Positions 11,745 through 23,399 of a stretch of 64,000 nucleotides of DNA are shown one piece after another. Where the stretch lies: NCBI RefSeq assembly GCF_021869535.1, contig NW_026262723.1, positions 87,112,324 to 87,176,323 on the forward strand. Reading direction: 5' to 3'. The position numbers were made by a program, and so were the translations under genes. Positions within the stretch are counted from its first letter, which is position 1, and every line of letters begins with the position of its first letter. The notes below the pieces were generated by a model, which worked only from the letters and a program-made list of their open reading frames with translations, did not search any database and was not told the DNA's origin. The DNA is from Mytilus californianus (lineage: Eukaryota > Mollusca > Bivalvia > Mytilida > Mytilidae).

Positions 11745-11870
11745 TCGTGCATCTGACATAAAACCTCATGCTAAATAGGTATATCTGGCTGTGCGAGATG
11801 TAAAAGTACGCAGCAACGTCAGGTCAGAATGTGATGTTAAATCCGATGGCTCGTATGTTAGAAGTGTTTT
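11745..11870 (+). repeat. dispersed repeat F (degenerate copy)
   Basis: It contains GGCTGTGCGAGATGTAAAAG, CGTCAGGTCAGAATGTGATG and TTAAATCCGATGGCTCGT, which align with the better copies at 45947-46388 and 49081-49405. It is short and diverged. Confidence 0.6.
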
Positions 11871-12069
11871 AACACCTGTTTTACTCTGCGAACTTTGTAT
11901 ATTTTTGTTCAAATCGGGAATATGTTATCAATAGCTACTCTTGTTTCTTTTAACTTAAGTAGTATATATAGTTCATGATAATATAAAATATGTATCTTCA
12001 GTCGTTTCTTTTTTTTTACACATTCATAACATATTTGAACTCCCGAGATCAGCTTCCCATGCGGTCAAT

Positions 12070-12125
12070 TTATATATATATATTGTTTTCAATTTAGACT
12101 TGTTTATATATATATATATATATAT
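12070..12125 (+). repeat. TA microsatellite
   Basis: Two short TA arrays (around 12071-12080 and 12106-12126) lie in an AT-rich context. Confidence 0.8.
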
Positions 12126-12579
12126 GTATTGTATAAACAACAAGTAAAATGATCATATATAAGCCCTCCAACAAACTATATATAATAAATTCTTCCATAA
12201 ATACAAAGATTTGGTTTGGACGTTTGGCTGTACCTGTAGAAGACTTATTACAAATGGGAGAGCACATCTTTCTTTTACGGCGATGTTGTTTACCTAGCCC
12301 CTAAATTCATATACGATCCGGGTAAACTTATCGATCATTTAAATAAACTTATCTTAAAAGGTTACCAATTCACAACTGTAATTAGATCATTGAATATTGT
12401 TTTATCGGTATGAATAATGATTTTGTTATCAGTAAATTAAAACCAAACTAAATATTATTGTAATACACACATGTACATTCACGGTTCTACTTTCTGCCGA
12501 TACCTATATTTTGGCATTACACAAGGGCATATTTTTTCTCGGACTGTTTTTTTTTACATTAAATCAATTGGATGTTGGA

Positions 12580-12960
12580 TTTGTACTGATTGATGTATTA
12601 GTCTTTCAATTAATTGCGAGTACTCTAGGATCTGTAATTTGTGTCTTTTGAGTTTATGTTAGGGTTTTTATGTGCTTTGTATCTGATGAGTTAAGCCAAT
12701 TTCAACTGATTTTTAAAGTTTGTTCTTATGTTCATATGCAGACACGGTATGAAGACGAATTCGATTTAGCAAAGTTAAAGCGCAGATATGACGTAAAATA
12801 CAAAGCACATCAAAGTAAAATAAAAGATATAACAATATCCACATTAATTTAAATAAAAAGAACAATACAAGATGTTTTCTCCTTTGAATTGTTTTGAATT
12901 TGTAATTTCAGGACCTTTTATAGCTTACTTTGAGGTTTGGTATGATAAAGCGCAGAAATT
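12580..12960 (+). repeat. dispersed repeat E (rearranged copy)
   Basis: TTGATGTATTAGTCTTTCAA, TGTATCTGATGAGTTAAGCC, TTTTAAAGTTTGTTCTTATG and, after about 100 bp of other sequence, TTTTCTCCTTTGAATTGTTT belong to a mussel repeat of which a fuller copy is at 28999-29355. The middle is replaced by the sequence duplicated at 12773-13076. Confidence 0.65.
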
Positions 12961-13076
12961 ATGATATAAGATACCGTAAAATACAAAGCACATCAAACAC
13001 AAGCATCAAAGTGACATAAAAGATATAACAATGTCCACATAACTTTTTTTTACAAAAAGAACAATACAGGATGTTG
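12773..13076 (+). repeat. direct duplication of a ~100-bp block
   Basis: AAAGCGCAGA..ATGA and AAAATACAAAGCACATCAAA, then AAAAGATATAACAAT(A/G)TCCACA, and AAAAAGAACAATACA occur at 12776-12873 and again at about 12947-13076, separated by part of repeat E. A 60-codon open frame across the first copy is not conserved in the second. Confidence 0.7.
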
Positions 13077-13099
13077 CAGGTAGAAATGTAGGCGACATG

Positions 13100-14800
13100 A
13101 GGCTACACGACTACATTTGTCGATACTTACAATTTTTAAATGCACTTACTTGTAATTTATGTTTAACCCAGCCATCATCACTTTTAATTGATAAAAGTAG
13201 ACATTTAAAATTATACCAATAACTATATAGTTTTCGTTAGAAAGGGATTTCATGTCGCATCGATCGCTGTGTCCCAATTAAAAACGTAAGTCTGCTCGAT
13301 ACTGTGATCATCAGTTTCACTAGGAAAGACATAAAGGCCTTTATTTTAATAAAATGTATGACTTTGGTATTTGACAAAAGATGCCTTCGAAAAGAGTCAT
13401 AGTTTGTCTTAAAAAAGACATAAATATCGACCTTCATATCGAAATAATCAGTTATTGACGTAAAACATAGTCACGTGCAAAGTGATTAAAAATTATTCGA
13501 GAGAAAATTTTGAAAAATGACATTTCGATTGTCGTCCTATATTAAATTATCTTTAAATATCTTTTTATTCTCTTTGGACGCACGTATGACTCACTCTTAA
13601 TTATTTGATTAAAAATAATGACGATAAAAATGTTGGTGCCAACGCAAAGTTACGATCAACGGTAATTAGATTGACAGATGTCACGCATGGTTATGCTCCA
13701 TTTATTTTAAAGGAATTTTTGCATTTAAAACGCTCATAACATATACATCTATTAGCCTAAAAATCTATATCACCAATGAATAGAATAAAAAACATCAACG
13801 CATTTTATAAATATAATGTTAAAGTTATGCTAAACAAGAAACTCATTTGCCCTGATTTTTTTTGCAGTAAAATTGTAACCGTCAATGTTAATAATGCAAA
13901 ATAAATTTCCCCTCAATGTATTTGATGAGAATGTCTGTGTAATGTAGTTTAAAATGAAGATTTTGCATCATATAACATAGACTTCTCTTTATGGAATAAT
14001 GAAAAAATTGTCAAACAATAAATGGACGAACACCAGTATTGTTATTGAAATTTATAGACCACTTCTACATTAGCATTATCATCTATTACAATTAATTAAA
14101 CACCTGTTGTCACTATATCAAAGCTGCGCATCAAAAGCTTGGCCAAAGAAAACTTTTGAATTTGAAAACATTGTCAACGTAATCGGTTGTCGCAATCTAA
14201 AGTTTTCTGTTGATTGGTCAAAAGAAAAGGCGGGAAATCAAGGTTTAGGAATAATAAAATGGCCCAAATAAACTTCTTGCAGAAATACTGCATAGGTATT
14301 TTCGTATAGCTTCTGTAAATGCCATTTTGAGGAGACAAATGCAAATTAATAATTATACATTATTTTCAATCTGGCTGATGTTTCACTTCTTAATCTTAAA
14401 CCAATTTAATGTATTCGTCCTGCTATATCATTTCCCTGCAATATTTTTTCTCACTATTTTACATTTCGCTTACTTTTGTAAGGGGATCCAATGATTCTTG
14501 AACGGCTTATTCCCACCAAAGTTCATTTCAGTTTCCCGAAAAAGTTACTCCAGGGCTTGATATTTCTTCCTTCAATTAGATGAATCATCATTTATTTCAA
14601 AAGATTTATCAATATGGAACGAATACCTTAATTAAGAGAAACAATTTTTCGAGTTTGTAGCAGTCCGAATAAATCATTATTTCCCCCAATACTACTTTGC
14701 AGACTCAACAAATAATGATACTTGTTATTGTACCAGAAAATTCAAATTTTACATGTTTTTGTCAAATATACCTTTACGATTTTGATAAAATGAAGTTAAT
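13100..14800. other. AT-rich non-coding stretch
   Basis: No gene, RNA or recognised repeat was seen. Confidence 0.45.
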
Positions 14801-14804
14801 ACGG

Positions 14805-14985
14805 ACATTTACCGTAGCTGTATTTTGATAAACCTTTCGGAATTTCGGGTCTTCAATGCTCTTCAACTTCGTACTTTATTTGGCCTTTTTACTTTTTTGA
14901 TTTGAGCGTCACTAACGAGTCTTTTGTTGATGAAACGCGCGTCTGGCGAATAAAATAATAAGCCTGGTATTCATGATGAGTATAC
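14805..14985 (+). repeat. dispersed repeat A (long copy)
   Basis: It aligns with 6596-6765: CCGTAGCTGTATTTTGATAA, GGTCTTCAATGCTCTTCAAC, GAGCGTCACTAACGAGTC, ACGCGCGTCTGGCG and AGCCTGGTATTCATGATGAG. Confidence 0.75.
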
Positions 14986-14994
14986 CTTCATCAA

Positions 14995-15256
14995 CATGTA
15001 TGAGGTGTGGATGGGATGTACAGAATAAAGGGCAAAAATAAAGAATAAAGAATAATGGGGTGCTAAAATATAAAGAATAACTGCAAAAATTAAAGAATTT
15101 GGTAAAAAATATACTGAATACAGAAAAGAACAATGTCCTGAATACAGTTATCAAGTATTTACAAAATAGCCATTATTTTTAAATATAAAGAATAATGAGT
15201 GAAAAAACTCAAGAATACCGAAATGAAGGACTTCCCATCCATACCCTCATGTATTG
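14995..15256. mobile_element. MITE-like element with GTATGGATGGGA ends
   Basis: The left end ATGAGGTGTGGATGGGA and the inverted right end ATGAGGGTATGGATGGGA form an imperfect terminal inverted repeat. The 260-bp interior is built of AAAGAATAA-type motifs with no coding potential. It abuts the 3' end of repeat A. Superfamily not determined. Confidence 0.6.
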
Positions 15257-16820
15257 TACATAGTATGTTAGGGATTCTGGAACCAAACTCATTCATTTGA
15301 GTTTGAGAGCTAACGTTTGGGCAGCCAAATGCATAAAACATTAGGGAGAAATAAAACAAAATGACAGAAAAAAAAAATATGAAACTGTCTAAGGTTTAAT
15401 TTGCCTAAGAGATATTCGATCCCAGTATTAGTGGAATCATATTGACAATTGATGTCTTGCTCAGATTTATTAAATATTAGAATTGGTTCACTGGTAGACA
15501 GTTTGTTCGTTTAACAAAAACCAGCCTTGCGGATTTAAAATCCAGCAGTTTCGAAAGATAATGCTGCTTACCGTGCAAAATTTTTTTTAGGAAATGTCTC
15601 TATTCGTTTTTATATCTTAGTACTTGACTTTCCCTTCCTCAAAACAAAAAAACCTTAAACTTAAAAAAAACCTCTAATATATATTCATGTTAACCTCGAG
15701 TTGTTAATAACAGTAACAGTTGTTCACCGATGTTTAAATCTTCTAAATGGATTAAAAAGACAAATCAAGGCAACAAACTCAGACAGAGGGAATTGTAAAA
15801 GTATTCCAGACCAACTGCGTTAAACAACTTAACCGTATAATGTGGATATCACATACTATTGAAGCTTTAATCACTTAAACTCTTCAAATATATTTCGACA
15901 CAATCTACTTGTATCCAGGTCATGAATCCTATTAAAATAGACACGCTTTTTCTATAAAGGAAATCGTTAATTAATTGGCTCCGATCCTAAATCTTGTGAT
16001 ATTCATATTAGTATTAAACATACTTTATCGTCTTGTATTGCTATGTTTAAAGTAGTTGATAAATGTTAGCTCGTGACGATAGCCATACGGCACATTTGTG
16101 TGTTAAAGATGACCATATTCTCAAATTCCAAGGTTCACCCCAAAGGGTATGCGATTAAAAGGATCCGTGCACATTTATCATCAAGTATTATTCTCGAGTT
16201 TGAACTCGAAGTTATCTTTTAAATAATGCTTGATACGGTAAGCAAATGGGCACGTAACATTAACTCTCAGATCTTAACATTCATTAGTATCGTCCAGACT
16301 CTCCTTTTCTAGATGTCATCTCATGTTTGTATCTGAACATTTACTGATTATCATAACCATGGATTTATGTGGGCTAAACGATACTAGGCAAAATTTTAGG
16401 TTGAAGATACCTGTTTTATTACAACTCAAAATATTTTTGATGAGTTTCTTGAAAATCCTCTTTAATTACTAATATTAAAGACCGATCATGATTTGTGCAT
16501 GGATTTATTGGTGCCTTTTTTCCATACTTTAGATCTATATTAATCGTATAAATAATCATTAAATGAATCAACTAACGCATTACCGCCAAACTAAAAATTC
16601 ATTTCGAATCAAATCGATGCCACTAGCTTTACCCTGCTGAACATTTCTTTTAATTTGGTCAATTTGTTCTCTATCGACAATTTTTACTGAGATATGTGAG
16701 TTGGAAAGAACTTCGTTGTTTTCAATACTCAAATATAAATTTCTCAACTTCAATCTGCATATTGCGTTTTATTAAGAAATCTCTATCGGAAGAATAAAAA
16801 TGCCTACTTAAAACAATTAC
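15257..16820. other. AT-rich non-coding stretch
   Basis: No supportable feature seen. Confidence 0.45.
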
Positions 16821-16920
16821 AATGTTATGCATTTTTTCCTTAGAGTTCCAACTTATTTCTAAGGTTCTTAAGGACTATATTTTCAAATTTTTAAACATGA
16901 CGAGAATGATGAAATCTTAC

Positions 16921-17123
16921 CAGGTTGGCTATCACAGTCATAGGTGTTATCATGCATTTTTTCAGGCGGTTATTTTCTGCTTTGTTTTTCTTCGAAATGT
17001 AAAGTTCTTTGTCCCAAAACTTACGATAACGATTTGAGGAGTTTGATTTTTCGATAGACAAATCAACAGCATAAAGGACGGATATTTTGTATTGGTACCC
17101 GAAGACAACATGATAGTAGGCGC
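16921..17123 (-). CDS. candidate internal exon, unidentified
   Basis: On the minus strand a pyrimidine-containing tract ends in GGGAATAG (acceptor), and a 203-nt open stretch follows, ending at CTG|GTAAGA, a good donor. The peptide runs from AYYHVVFGYQYKISVLYAVD through RYRKFWDKELYISKKNKAE to KKCMITPMTVIANL. It has mixed composition with aromatic and charged residues rather than the low-complexity look of most frames here. I do not recognise a domain. The entry phase is 1 and the exit phase is 0, so it does not join directly to the candidate exon at 19097-19309. It could be a chance frame or a repeat remnant. Confidence 0.25.
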
Positions 17124-18433
17124 CTATTCCCATGAATTTAATAAAAGGTTGTTCGAAAAGCAATCAAATCACGTTTATTTTCTAATAAAAGGATGTTTAA
17201 CGGTTTATTTTGTATTCTACATGTGTTTATGTCTATTTCAGTCTATATTATTAAATGGTCAATTGGTAGATCAAAACTATTTTTTTTCATCTATTATTAC
17301 ATGTTTACCGTGCGGTTAGAATATTAGGGCTTCAGAAAGAAGAGCATTACCGATTGCAGAACTTTGATTATTAAGAATACATGTTTAAAGTCCTTGACAA
17401 ACTCGAAGGAAATCTACATTTAATAAATCACTTGCATCTTCGAACTGACTAAGCATATTTCAATTATAATAAGGTAGTTCAGCATGATTTTAAAGGGGCA
17501 TTAGCTGTCAAATTCATGTTCACAGATTTGACTCAAATTCTGATATTTGATTTATAATATTCTAAAACGTATATCCATATTACATAAAGTCAAAAGAAAC
17601 AATTCAAGTCATACATAAAAAAGTTGAGTATGCTTTATGTAATTGTATGGCTTAGTTTTACTATAAAACAGGTGTACATGGACTGTCTTTAAAAAGAAAA
17701 TCTTTGATCTTATCAAAATCTTCAGAAATATATTGCTATTGAATAACGGTCTTCCTGTACTATTTTTCGCAGACAGCTTTTCCGTATGCAGTGACTTCAA
17801 CCCTGAAACATCTCTTTAGAACTTCAGCAACCACTAAGTGCAAACGCAGGGAAAAACTGTGATGTAAGAAAAGGTGTTAAAAATTACTTATTATCTTGAA
17901 ATAAAAGAATACTACACCACATCATATAATACTGTTATGACAAAGTTAGGTTAACAAACCTAAACGCACGGCAAATATAAAAAAAACCCAAAACATATGA
18001 ACATCGCTTTAACTTCTCAGTTATTTTCCACGTGCTCAATGATTTTCTGTTAAATGTTTATCAAGGTAACGATCGGTAAACTTCCGTCACCAAAACCCGA
18101 AAGTTAATTAGCAGTCAAAATTTTCTATAACAAATCACGATAGAAATATGTTTTAGTGTATATGCATGCATTGATTCAATGATTCCCTTAACACAATAAT
18201 CTTTTGAAACTTGTTTTGTATGACTTAAACAATGCATGGACGCGTTTTATTATATGCGTATTTTGTGTGTATTTTACACTAGACGCCATCTAATTTACCA
18301 TCCAGTTGACCTTTGAAGAATACAAATTGTCTCTGATCCGATTTAAACATAAATATAAATACACAGACAAGAACGTATAATTTTAAATGACGATGTTTCT
18401 AGCTCCGTTAGATTTCATGTCATAGATAATGGA

Positions 18434-18540
18434 TTTATTGATTGTTGTTTAACGCAACTTTCAGCACTATTGATTATTTCGTGGCGGTCAGTTTATATTG
18501 GTGGAGGAAGCCGGAGTGAGTGTCATAGACTAATCAAATG
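18434..18540 (-). repeat. tRNA-SINE 3' domain (truncated copy)
   Basis: On the minus strand it reads CACTCCGGCTTCCTCCACCA, then AAACTGACCGCCACGAAATA and GTTGCGTTAAACAACAATCA, matching the tail of the SINE at 4624-4880. The tRNA-related head is missing. Confidence 0.75.
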
Positions 18541-18771
18541 TGTAAATCATCGTTTTGCCTGTATAAGCATGATTTTGTATATGTCGAATCATTTTACTAA
18601 ATGGTTCTTCATGATGGCTCCCTTGTTTCACTTTTCAATGATAACATTCTCTTCTTAATAATAATTGAAATTGCTAAGCATATGTGTAGCCCATCTCCAT
18701 CTAATGGTACAATTGACGGTAATATGAATACGGATTCAAGTGAGATTGAATTATTCACTGCAAGTTAATAA

Positions 18772-18835
18772 TACATGAGCGATGTTTTGACCTCCCGCAC
18801 TCGAGGCGAGCACGCCTCCAGTCTGAAATTAAAGA
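18772..18835 (-). repeat. tRNA-derived SINE head fragment
   Basis: On the minus strand it reads GGAGGCGTGCTCGCCTCGAG then TGCGGGAGGTC, the head of the SINE type also seen at 605-675 and about 40430-40500. Only about 60 bp remain. Confidence 0.55.
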
Positions 18836-19096
18836 ACAACATCGATGATGGCGAAATATTTTTTCGAGAATCATGGTCTATTTAACTGCACTTGTAGATT
18901 TTCAATTTCAAATTACATGAATTATTGAATTAAGAAAAGCTCCAGTTTTCATATGTCGGTATTTTATTTCATAAAGCTTAAACATAGTCATTATTTGTTA
19001 GCTTTTGTTAACTTTTTCCTTTATATTGAGTAATGCTATGCATCTACAAAAGAACATATCAGAAAGGCAATCAAGAAGTCGAAGAACACATCTCAC

Positions 19097-19309
19097 CTTG
19101 GCCATAGAGAACTACAGATTGGTGAATCATTTTGAAATCGAAATATTTGCCTATGATTAAAAGATTTTTCGCCATTAGCAATTTGCTTTATACGTTCGTT
19201 GCCTTTCACAATGGCTCCCACGCTATTTTCTAGTCGTAGACCGATATCAGAAATGACAATATTTTCACAGACGGACTTTGTTCTTTGGACCCGCATTTTG
19301 TAGTTTTTG
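19097..19309 (-). CDS. candidate internal exon, unidentified
   Basis: A 213-nt minus-strand open stretch is bounded by CTAAATTTCAG (acceptor) and CCAAG|GTGAGA (donor), both close to consensus, with symmetric phase (2 in, 2 out). The peptide includes KNYKMRVQRTKSVCENIVIS, IGLRLENSVGAIVKGNERIK and FNHRQIFRFQNDSPICSSLW. It looks like ordinary globular protein and stays open across the whole splice-to-splice interval. I do not recognise the family. The rest of the gene would lie on the minus strand on both sides; nearby exons were not identified with confidence. Confidence 0.35.
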
Positions 19310-19426
19310 CTGAAATTTAGTTTTTTGTTAAGGATATATGATAAGAACCATTATTTGGCCCCTGAATATGACAAAAACAGTAAAATTCTTCAATCCTTTC
19401 AAAATTGTTTAAGAAAAAAGTTAAAT

Positions 19427-19705
19427 AACAAAAATACCGAACTCAAGGGAAAATTCAAAACCGGAAGTCCCTTATCAAATGGCAAAATAACTGTCATATT
19501 CCTGACTTGGTACAGGCATTTCCTTATGTAGAAAATGGCGGATTAAACCTGGTTTTATAGCTAGCTAAACCTCTCACTTGGTTGACAGTCGCATAGAATT
19601 CCATTATATTGACAACAATGTGTGAACGAAACAAACAGGCATAATAGGTAAAAATGTCAAAAATTGGGGTACAGCAGTCAACATTGTGTTACAATTTTGA
19701 TCACT
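19427..19705 (+). repeat. dispersed repeat D
   Basis: It holds AAAATACCGAACTCAAGGGA, AACTGTCATATTCCTGACTT, GGATTAAACCTGGTTTTATA and GGGGTACAGCAGTCAACATT. I recall this as a very common mussel repeat. Inverted copies are at 22034-22155 and 43060-43250. Open frames inside it are not conserved. Confidence 0.7.
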
Positions 19706-20098
19706 GGAAATGTCAGTTGTGATGTCCCTTTGAAATCATAATTGAATCAGGAGACATTGGGGGTACTTGTATTAGTCTCAAAATGCTATAATTTCTCTAA
19801 AAATCATTTAGAATTGATTGGAAAAATTAATTAGTTTTCCAGGAACTGAATGACACAAGTTTTTGGGCATATTTGTGAGTGTCTCTATAAGTAATATCAT
19901 CATGTTAATATTCATAAAAGAACTTTTGTGCAAACGTCAATTAACAGCATACCGTACAAGCGACACAAATGACCCAAATAAGAATTTTGTAATGCTATAA
20001 TTATCACAACAACAACAATAACTTTTTTTGAGTCTTTGTAAAATATGATACAAAATGCAATAAAATAACACAGTAAATAATAAAAGAGCCACATATAG

Positions 20099-20470
20099 AG
20101 AATATAAAGTACTAAATGTTTGCCCCATTGCCGGCAATGCTATTTTTAGCAATTATCTCCTTAAATGGCGTTTTTAATACACTATTTATGGAAAAAATGC
20201 TGTTGTCTAATTTGAGCTCGATATCTATTTGTGATTTTACCGCACTTAGATATGTATGGTCCCATGGCTTTTCTTGGTGAATTTTTGGGTTTTTTGCCAT
20301 ACCTTACGATTTCGCAGAAAATTTTCCCCAATTTTGATCAAAATAAAAAAACATTTCCGGCCCTTGATCGTATACATTTGAGGGAAAATTCGTGCGTGCA
20401 TGACACTTTATTCATAATGCCTTCACGAATGGCTGCGCTTATGTAACTTTATTTAGTACACTGTAACCTA
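20099..20470 (+). repeat. direct repeat, copy 1
   Basis: It runs from AGAATATAAAGTACTAAATG through GCTCGATATCTATTTGTGAT to a GGCTGCGCTTATGTAACTTT and TGTAACCTA end, and is highly similar to 21287-21734. It has no long frame and no LTR-type TG/CA ends, so a segmental duplication or a pair of copies of one repeat is more likely than an LTR pair. Confidence 0.8.
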
Positions 20471-21286
20471 TACGGTAATAAACCATTTCGGAAATCTGAT
20501 ATTTTTTGCCGCATTAGCTACGTAAACATTACTTGACTTCACACGACTATGCAAAAGACCTCATTGAAAACTGTAGAAAACACAGGAATTAATTTCTGGA
20601 CCCTACCCCTGTTGAAAAACTGCTAAAAATTTACACTGTTTTTTATAGACATTACGGTACTGTTTGTTACAGGTGTAATATTTTGTTTCTTTATTAGTAT
20701 TGCCTTTTCGAAGTTATCATGTGCTTTTGATATTGATCAACAAATAATTAAATTTGAATGACGCTGTGCCGATAACCAAATTAAAAATTCGGACGAGTTC
20801 AATATGAAATGAATACACTTATTTGGAACGGACTATAGTCTTAAAACATCGGATACATGTGCACATTTTAGTTTCTTTTCATAAAATACAGCTTCTGGTG
20901 GTCTATATTAGCCATAAAATGTAATGTTTTGAATGATGTGAAAACGTTCCGCTTATGAAAATTACCCGTAGAGCAATTTTTACAAAAAAGGGGGAGGGTT
21001 AAATCCGAAGATTTCTGTTCCACGTGATGTGTCAAGATCTAACAAGTACCACCAATTGTTAGGCCTACATCTGTCAAACAAGCCTTTAAGGCAAATTTTG
21101 GATAAAAACAGAAAAGACACACCAAGGTGCGTTTAATTCTGTACCTACCCGTATTTTGAATGCAAATAAGAAACTGACTATAACATGAAAACGGAGCTAT
21201 TCACACATATCACAACACTAGTAAAGCGTTTTTGATGTCAAATTGTTTCTTTGAATACCATTTTAGACATATTCTGAAACTATTTT

Positions 21287-21734
21287 AGAATATAAAGTAC
21301 TAAATGTTGGCCCCATTGCCGCCAATGCTATTTTTAGCAATTATCTCCTTAAATGGCGTTTTTAATAAACTATTTATGGAAAAACTGCTGTTGTCTAATT
21401 TGAGCTCGATATCTATTTGTGATTTTACCGCACTTAAATATGTATGGTCCTATGGCTTTTCTTGGTGAATTTTTGGATTTTTACCATACCTTACGATTTC
21501 GCAGAAAATTTTCCCCAATTTTGATCAAAATAAAAAAACATTACCGGTCCTTGATCGTATACATTTGAGGACAAATTTGTGCTTGCATGAAACTTTATTC
21601 ATCATGCTTTCCAGGAGAAAAATATATAAATGATATAACAACCAGTCACAGATGGCCAGCTAATTTCATCTCTATGTCACGTTCATTTCACGAATGGCTG
21701 CGCCCATGTAACTTTATTTAGTACATTGTAACCT
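21287..21734 (+). repeat. direct repeat, copy 2
   Basis: This is the partner of 20099-20470, offset by about 1.19 kb. It carries about 80 extra bases (roughly 21608-21687, including AACAACCAGTCACAGATGGC) just before the shared CACGAATGGCTGCGC end, so either this copy gained an insert or copy 1 lost it. Confidence 0.8.
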
Positions 21735-22033
21735 AGATAAAGTTGCGAGAGGCTGTAAAAATACGCATTACAACGAATTAAAATGCATATATTAGTACAG
21801 GTAGTATTATTTAAAAAGTAATTAATGTTTGTAGTTATAACAAGAAAAAAATACTACAAGACTTATAAGAGTATAAATGAAACTTTCCCTTCAAAAGTAT
21901 TTCATGACAGATTTTGGCATTAAAATTACAAACTTTGTCGTTATGAAACATAAATAAAGACTTTTCTACGTGAGACATATCATTACAACTATCTTCTTGT
22001 TCACATAAACTTTTAAAAATGTTATCACAATTG

Positions 22034-22155
22034 TATCAAGTCAGGAATATGACAGATGTTTTCCATTCGTTTCGTTGTTTAATGTAGTCGAGCGTTTGAT
22101 GGACTTCCCCCTTTTTGAATTTACCTTGTAGTTCGGTATTTTTGGTAATACTTTT
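22034..22155 (-). repeat. dispersed repeat D (inverted copy)
   Basis: AAGTCAGGAATATGACAGAT, GTTTGATGGACTTCCCCCTT and TTACCTTGTAGTTCGGTATT are the reverse complement of parts of 19427-19705. Confidence 0.7.
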
Positions 22156-22937
22156 TTGCATTACGTCTTACGAATGGCGATGCATACATAGTAAGTTGTC
22201 TATTTAACGTTTTGGAATTGAATTACATTTTAAACGAAGATATAATTCACCATTTATTGTATTAGGATATTAAAACAAGATACGTTCACTTAGTCCTAAA
22301 TTACTAGATGACGTTTTAATGTATTTGATGTCTTCAAAATATTCTTGAAATTTGTCTGCATTTTCTGGTAATTTAGAATATAATTTGAATTAGTTCTCAA
22401 CCAATCAAATTCTGTCATTCTGTATACAATTTGAAATTGAGAAAAGGAGGAAGCAATTGCATATTAATAAAATAACTTTTCAATAACTCGGAGCTTAAGG
22501 ATGTGGAGTGTTAAATTGTATACGATTTCATTAGACTTTGAAAAAAAATTCTCATTACTTTGCTTATTGCTTAAATAATGTTCTAAATAACCTGGAAAGG
22601 AGTGAAATAAGATTAAGGTACTGTCTGAATTTAAAGGACACCTGTATGAGACAGGTTTTTAGTTTTTTTTTTATCTTTGGTCTTTTTTAAATACATTTTT
22701 CTATCATAATTGATGGTCTATAACCACTGAATACACATGTTTTCAGTGCCTTTCAAAAATATTATCCATATACAGGTCGAGAATAATTTTTCATTAGGTT
22801 TGTTTTGCAAGAAGGATCGACAACAACTAATGACTATTCACAATTTTATTAAACTTATGATATTCAAGATATAGTATACAATGTATTCTTTTTAAAGAAT
22901 CCTGGTGCATATTGTTCAATTTTCGAAGGAATATTTT

Positions 22938-23388
22938 AGGTTGCACTTCTGTAAATATAGACAATGCAATTTCCCATAGGAACTCCCTTTGCAGCTAAAG
23001 CTGTGCCACTTTTACTATGAAGTTCCGTAAAAAATTATATCCTAGAATGGAAAGTTGATATGCACTACTTTTTTAATCAAAGGTCAAAACATAGGGCTGT
23101 GCGGCATATTTTCAATGTTTATATGCCCCGAACTTATAAGAGTTAAACTTAAACTGAAATTCTGCACTACCCTTACCTACATTTTGGGTCTTTCTGAGAA
23201 TTCAATTATCACCGCTTCAATGTGTTTTTATACTGGTAACATTCCCAAGTTATTTCTCTATGAGATGAAACATAGAGATCATATCTGGGAACCAGTACGT
23301 AAACAAATCAAAATATCTATGAATATTATATATCTCCCCAAAAGAGGCGTGGCTTGCGAAACAGCTGTATTTACAAAGTGCAACCTAT
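22938..23388. mobile_element. MITE with TAGGTTGCACTT ends
   Basis: The left end TAGGTTGCACTTCTGTAAAT and the inverted right end TAGGTTGCACTTTGTAAATA form a terminal inverted repeat of about 20 bp with one indel. TA flanks or belongs to both ends, compatible with a TA target duplication as in Tc1/mariner-type elements. The 450-bp interior contains a 111-codon plus-strand frame (23055-23390) that runs into the right end. It shows no transposase motif, so I treat the element as non-autonomous. Confidence 0.65.
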
Positions 23389-23399
23389 AGAGTTAATAT

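Noticed and set aside
12190..12420. Weak RT-like reading (KLIDHLNKLILKGYQFTTV)
   Set aside because: A short stretch resembles linker text in reverse transcriptase fragments, but no catalytic motif or neighbouring homology supports it.
20099..21734. LTR retrotransposon with two LTRs
   Set aside because: The repeats lack TG...CA ends, a primer-binding site and any gag/pol remnant between them.
23055..23390. 111-codon frame in the MITE
   Set aside because: It ends in the terminal inverted repeat and shows no transposase or other domain.
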